From Hyphomonadaceae bacterium (GTDB lineage Bacteria > Pseudomonadota > Alphaproteobacteria > Caulobacterales > Aquidulcibacteraceae): 6,611 nt of DNA. Under the pieces are notes generated by a model. The model did no database searches. It saw only the letters and a list, made by a program, of their open reading frames with translations, and was not told the origin of the DNA. Position numbers and translations under genes: made by a program. The stretch covers positions 1 to 6,611 of the forward strand of contig JALOSP010000077.1 of assembly GCA_025458365.1 (NCBI GenBank). Direction: 5' to 3'. Below, piece by piece: positions 5,105 to 6,611 of this stretch; positions within the stretch are counted from its first letter, which is position 1, and every line of letters starts with the position of its first letter.

Positions 5105-6611
5105 ATGAGACCCGACGCGCTCTTCCCGCTCTATGCCGCCCTGACCACGCTGCCTGGCGTCGGTCCGAAAGTGGCGCCGCTGGTGGAGAAGGTGTGTGGC
5201 GGGGCGCTGGTGCGCGATGTGGCGCTGACCGTGCCCACCGGCGTGATCGACAGGCGCTATCGCCCCACCATCGTGGAGGCCGAGCCGGGGCGGCTCTCCA
5301 CCCTTCAAGTGAGTGTGGATGCCCATGAGCCGGGCATGGGATCGCGGCCCTATCGGGTGCGGGTCAGTGATGAAAGCGGCTTCCTGACGCTGGTGTTCTT
5401 CAACCCGAACCGGAAGTATCTGGAAAGCCGCCTGCCGGTGGGCGAGGTCCGCCTGATCGTTGGCGAGGTCGCCGAGAAGTACAATATGCGCCAGATGGTG
5501 CATCCGTCCCGGATCATGACGCTGGATGATCCTGAGGCCGATATGGGCTTTGCCCCAGTCTATCCGGGAACAGCGGGCCTGTCGCCGCGCACGCTGGCCA
5601 AGGTCTGTGCCGCGGCAGCCACGCGAGCGGCTGGCCTGCCGGAATGGATCGATCCGGGCCTGCTGGCGCGCGAGAAATGGCTGGATTTCGCCACCGCGCT
5701 CGCCCGCGCGCACGCACCGGAAGAGGCTGATGATGCCACGCCGCAGGCGCCGTTTCGCAGGCGGCTGGGCTATGATGAATTGTTTGCCCGGCAACTCGCC
5801 TTGCAACTCGCCGCAGAGGCGAGGAAACGCGTGCCGGGCAGGCGGCTGACCGGTGACGGACGTTTCACCGGCAGGCTGCTGGCCACGCTGCCCTATGCCC
5901 CGACCGGTGCCCAGAACCGCGCGTTTGATGATATCGCCAGCGATATGGGCAAGGCCGCCCCGATGCTGCGCCTGCTGCAGGGCGATGTGGGGTCCGGCAA
6001 GACGCTGGTGGCGGCCTGGGCGATAGCGAGGGCCGCCGAGGCAGGCATGCAGAGCGCGCTGATGGCACCGACGGACCTTCTGGCCCGCCAGCATTTCGCG
6101 AGCCTTGCACCCCTGATGGCTGGTGCGGGCCTGACGCTGGCATTGCTCACCGGCAAGGACAAGGCGTCAGCGAAACGGGCCGTGCTGGTGGGGCTGGCAG
6201 ACGGGACGATCCATGCAGTGTGTGGCACACACGCTTTGTTTCAGGATGCGGTGAATTTCGCGGATCTGGGCTTCATCGTGGTCGATGAACAGCACCGGTT
6301 TGGCGTCAACGACCGGCGGCGCCTGATCGACAAGGGCTTGCACCCGCATGTGCTGGCCATGAGCGCCACGCCGATCCCGCGCACGCTGGCGCTGGCGGTC
6401 TATGGCGATCTGGATGTGTCCTTGTTGGATGAAAAACCACCGGGCCGGGCACCGGTCGACACCCGCGCCTTGCCGCTCGAACGGATTGACGAGGTGGTGG
6501 CCGCGGTGGCCCGCTCGATCCAGAAGGATGACCGGGTCTATTGGGTCTGCCCCTTGGTGGATGAAAGCGAGGACCTGGAGGCAAGTGCGGCGACCGAACG
6601 CTATGCCGATC
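5105..6611 (+). CDS. recG: ATP-dependent DNA helicase RecG, C-terminus cut by window edge
   Basis: About 502 residues are visible; E. coli RecG has 693, so roughly the last quarter is missing. RecG is a monomeric superfamily-2 translocase that regresses stalled forks and processes branched DNA. The N-terminus carries the conserved LPGVGPK (16-22). The wedge/OB-fold follows at about 60-150, including VRVSDESGFLTLVFFN and YNMRQMVHP. The helicase part has the Q-motif region PTGAQ (266-270), Walker A GDVGSGKT (293-300), MAPTDLLARQH, the DEQH box (394-397) that is normal for RecG, and SATPIPRTLAL from 420. The frame is uninterrupted to the edge. The start is firm because a TGA lies in frame at 5099-5101 and the N-terminus matches relatives. 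The purine-rich GAGG (5100-5103) sits only 1 nt from the ATG, so initiation may be weak or unusual. Confidence 0.96.
   Translation, partial: MRPDALFPLYAALTTLPGVGPKVAPLVEKVCGGALVRDVALTVPTGVIDRRYRPTIVEAEPGRLSTLQVSVDAHEPGMGSRPYRVRVSDESGFLTLVFFNPNRKYLESRLPVGEVRLIVGEVAEKYNMRQMVHPSRIMTLDDPEADMGFAPVYPGTAGLSPRTLAKVCAAAATRAAGLPEWIDPGLLAREKWLDFATALARAHAPEEADDATPQAPFRRRLGYDELFARQLALQLAAEARKRVPGRRLTGDGRFTGRLLATLPYAPTGAQNRAFDDIASDMGKAAPMLRLLQGDVGSGKTLVAAWAIARAAEAGMQSALMAPTDLLARQHFASLAPLMAGAGLTLALLTGKDKASAKRAVLVGLADGTIHAVCGTHALFQDAVNFADLGFIVVDEQHRFGVNDRRRLIDKGLHPHVLAMSATPIPRTLALAVYGDLDVSLLDEKPPGRAPVDTRALPLERIDEVVAAVARSIQKDDRVYWVCPLVDESEDLEASAATERYAD

Noticed and set aside
4776..5108. Plus- and minus-strand frames across the tesB-recG gap (110, 87, 196 and 61 codons)
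   Set aside because: Their sequences derive from the palindromic repeat (for example PHPNPSPQGG), a known style of spurious peptide, and have no start signals.
5051..6094. 347-codon open frame on the minus strand opposite recG
   Set aside because: It lies wholly antisense to a clearly conserved helicase, is Arg/His/Gly-rich with no recognisable motif, and is what GC-rich third positions produce.

Overview
The window is GC-rich bacterial chromosome with dense coding, GC-biased third codon positions and long spurious antisense frames. The encoded proteins resemble alphaproteobacterial forms: RarA beginning MADLF, RecG beginning MRPDALFPLY, and a Do-type protease directly ahead of rarA. Placement near the Caulobacterales/Maricaulales-type lineages is an inference; the sequence does not prove a genus.

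Layout: (1) Positions 1-810, minus strand, hold the first 270 codons of a membrane fatty-acid desaturase-type protein. It is cut by the left edge just before its expected third histidine box. (2) A 167-bp divergent spacer follows (811-977), with a candidate promoter and a Shine-Dalgarno for the next gene. (3) A Do/HtrA periplasmic serine protease with two PDZ domains (978-2450) and rarA (2459-3757, TTG start) lie 8 bp apart, a probable operon. (4) After 128 bp comes tesB, an acyl-CoA thioesterase II (3886-4779). (5) A 325-bp intergenic region (4780-5104) holds a terminator-like hairpin, a roughly 140-bp palindromic repeat element with strong internal hairpins and a G-quadruplex motif, and three copies of CCGGACC. 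(6) recG begins at 5105 and runs off the right edge with about 502 codons visible.

The genes look like ordinary housekeeping functions: envelope protein quality control (Do protease), replication-fork maintenance (RarA, RecG) and lipid/acyl-CoA metabolism (desaturase, TesB). rarA and recG both act at damaged or stalled forks but are separated by tesB, so they are probably neighbours rather than one operon. I see no phage, CRISPR, toxin or defence system and no clearly novel multi-gene system. The most unusual feature is the structured repeat element upstream of recG.
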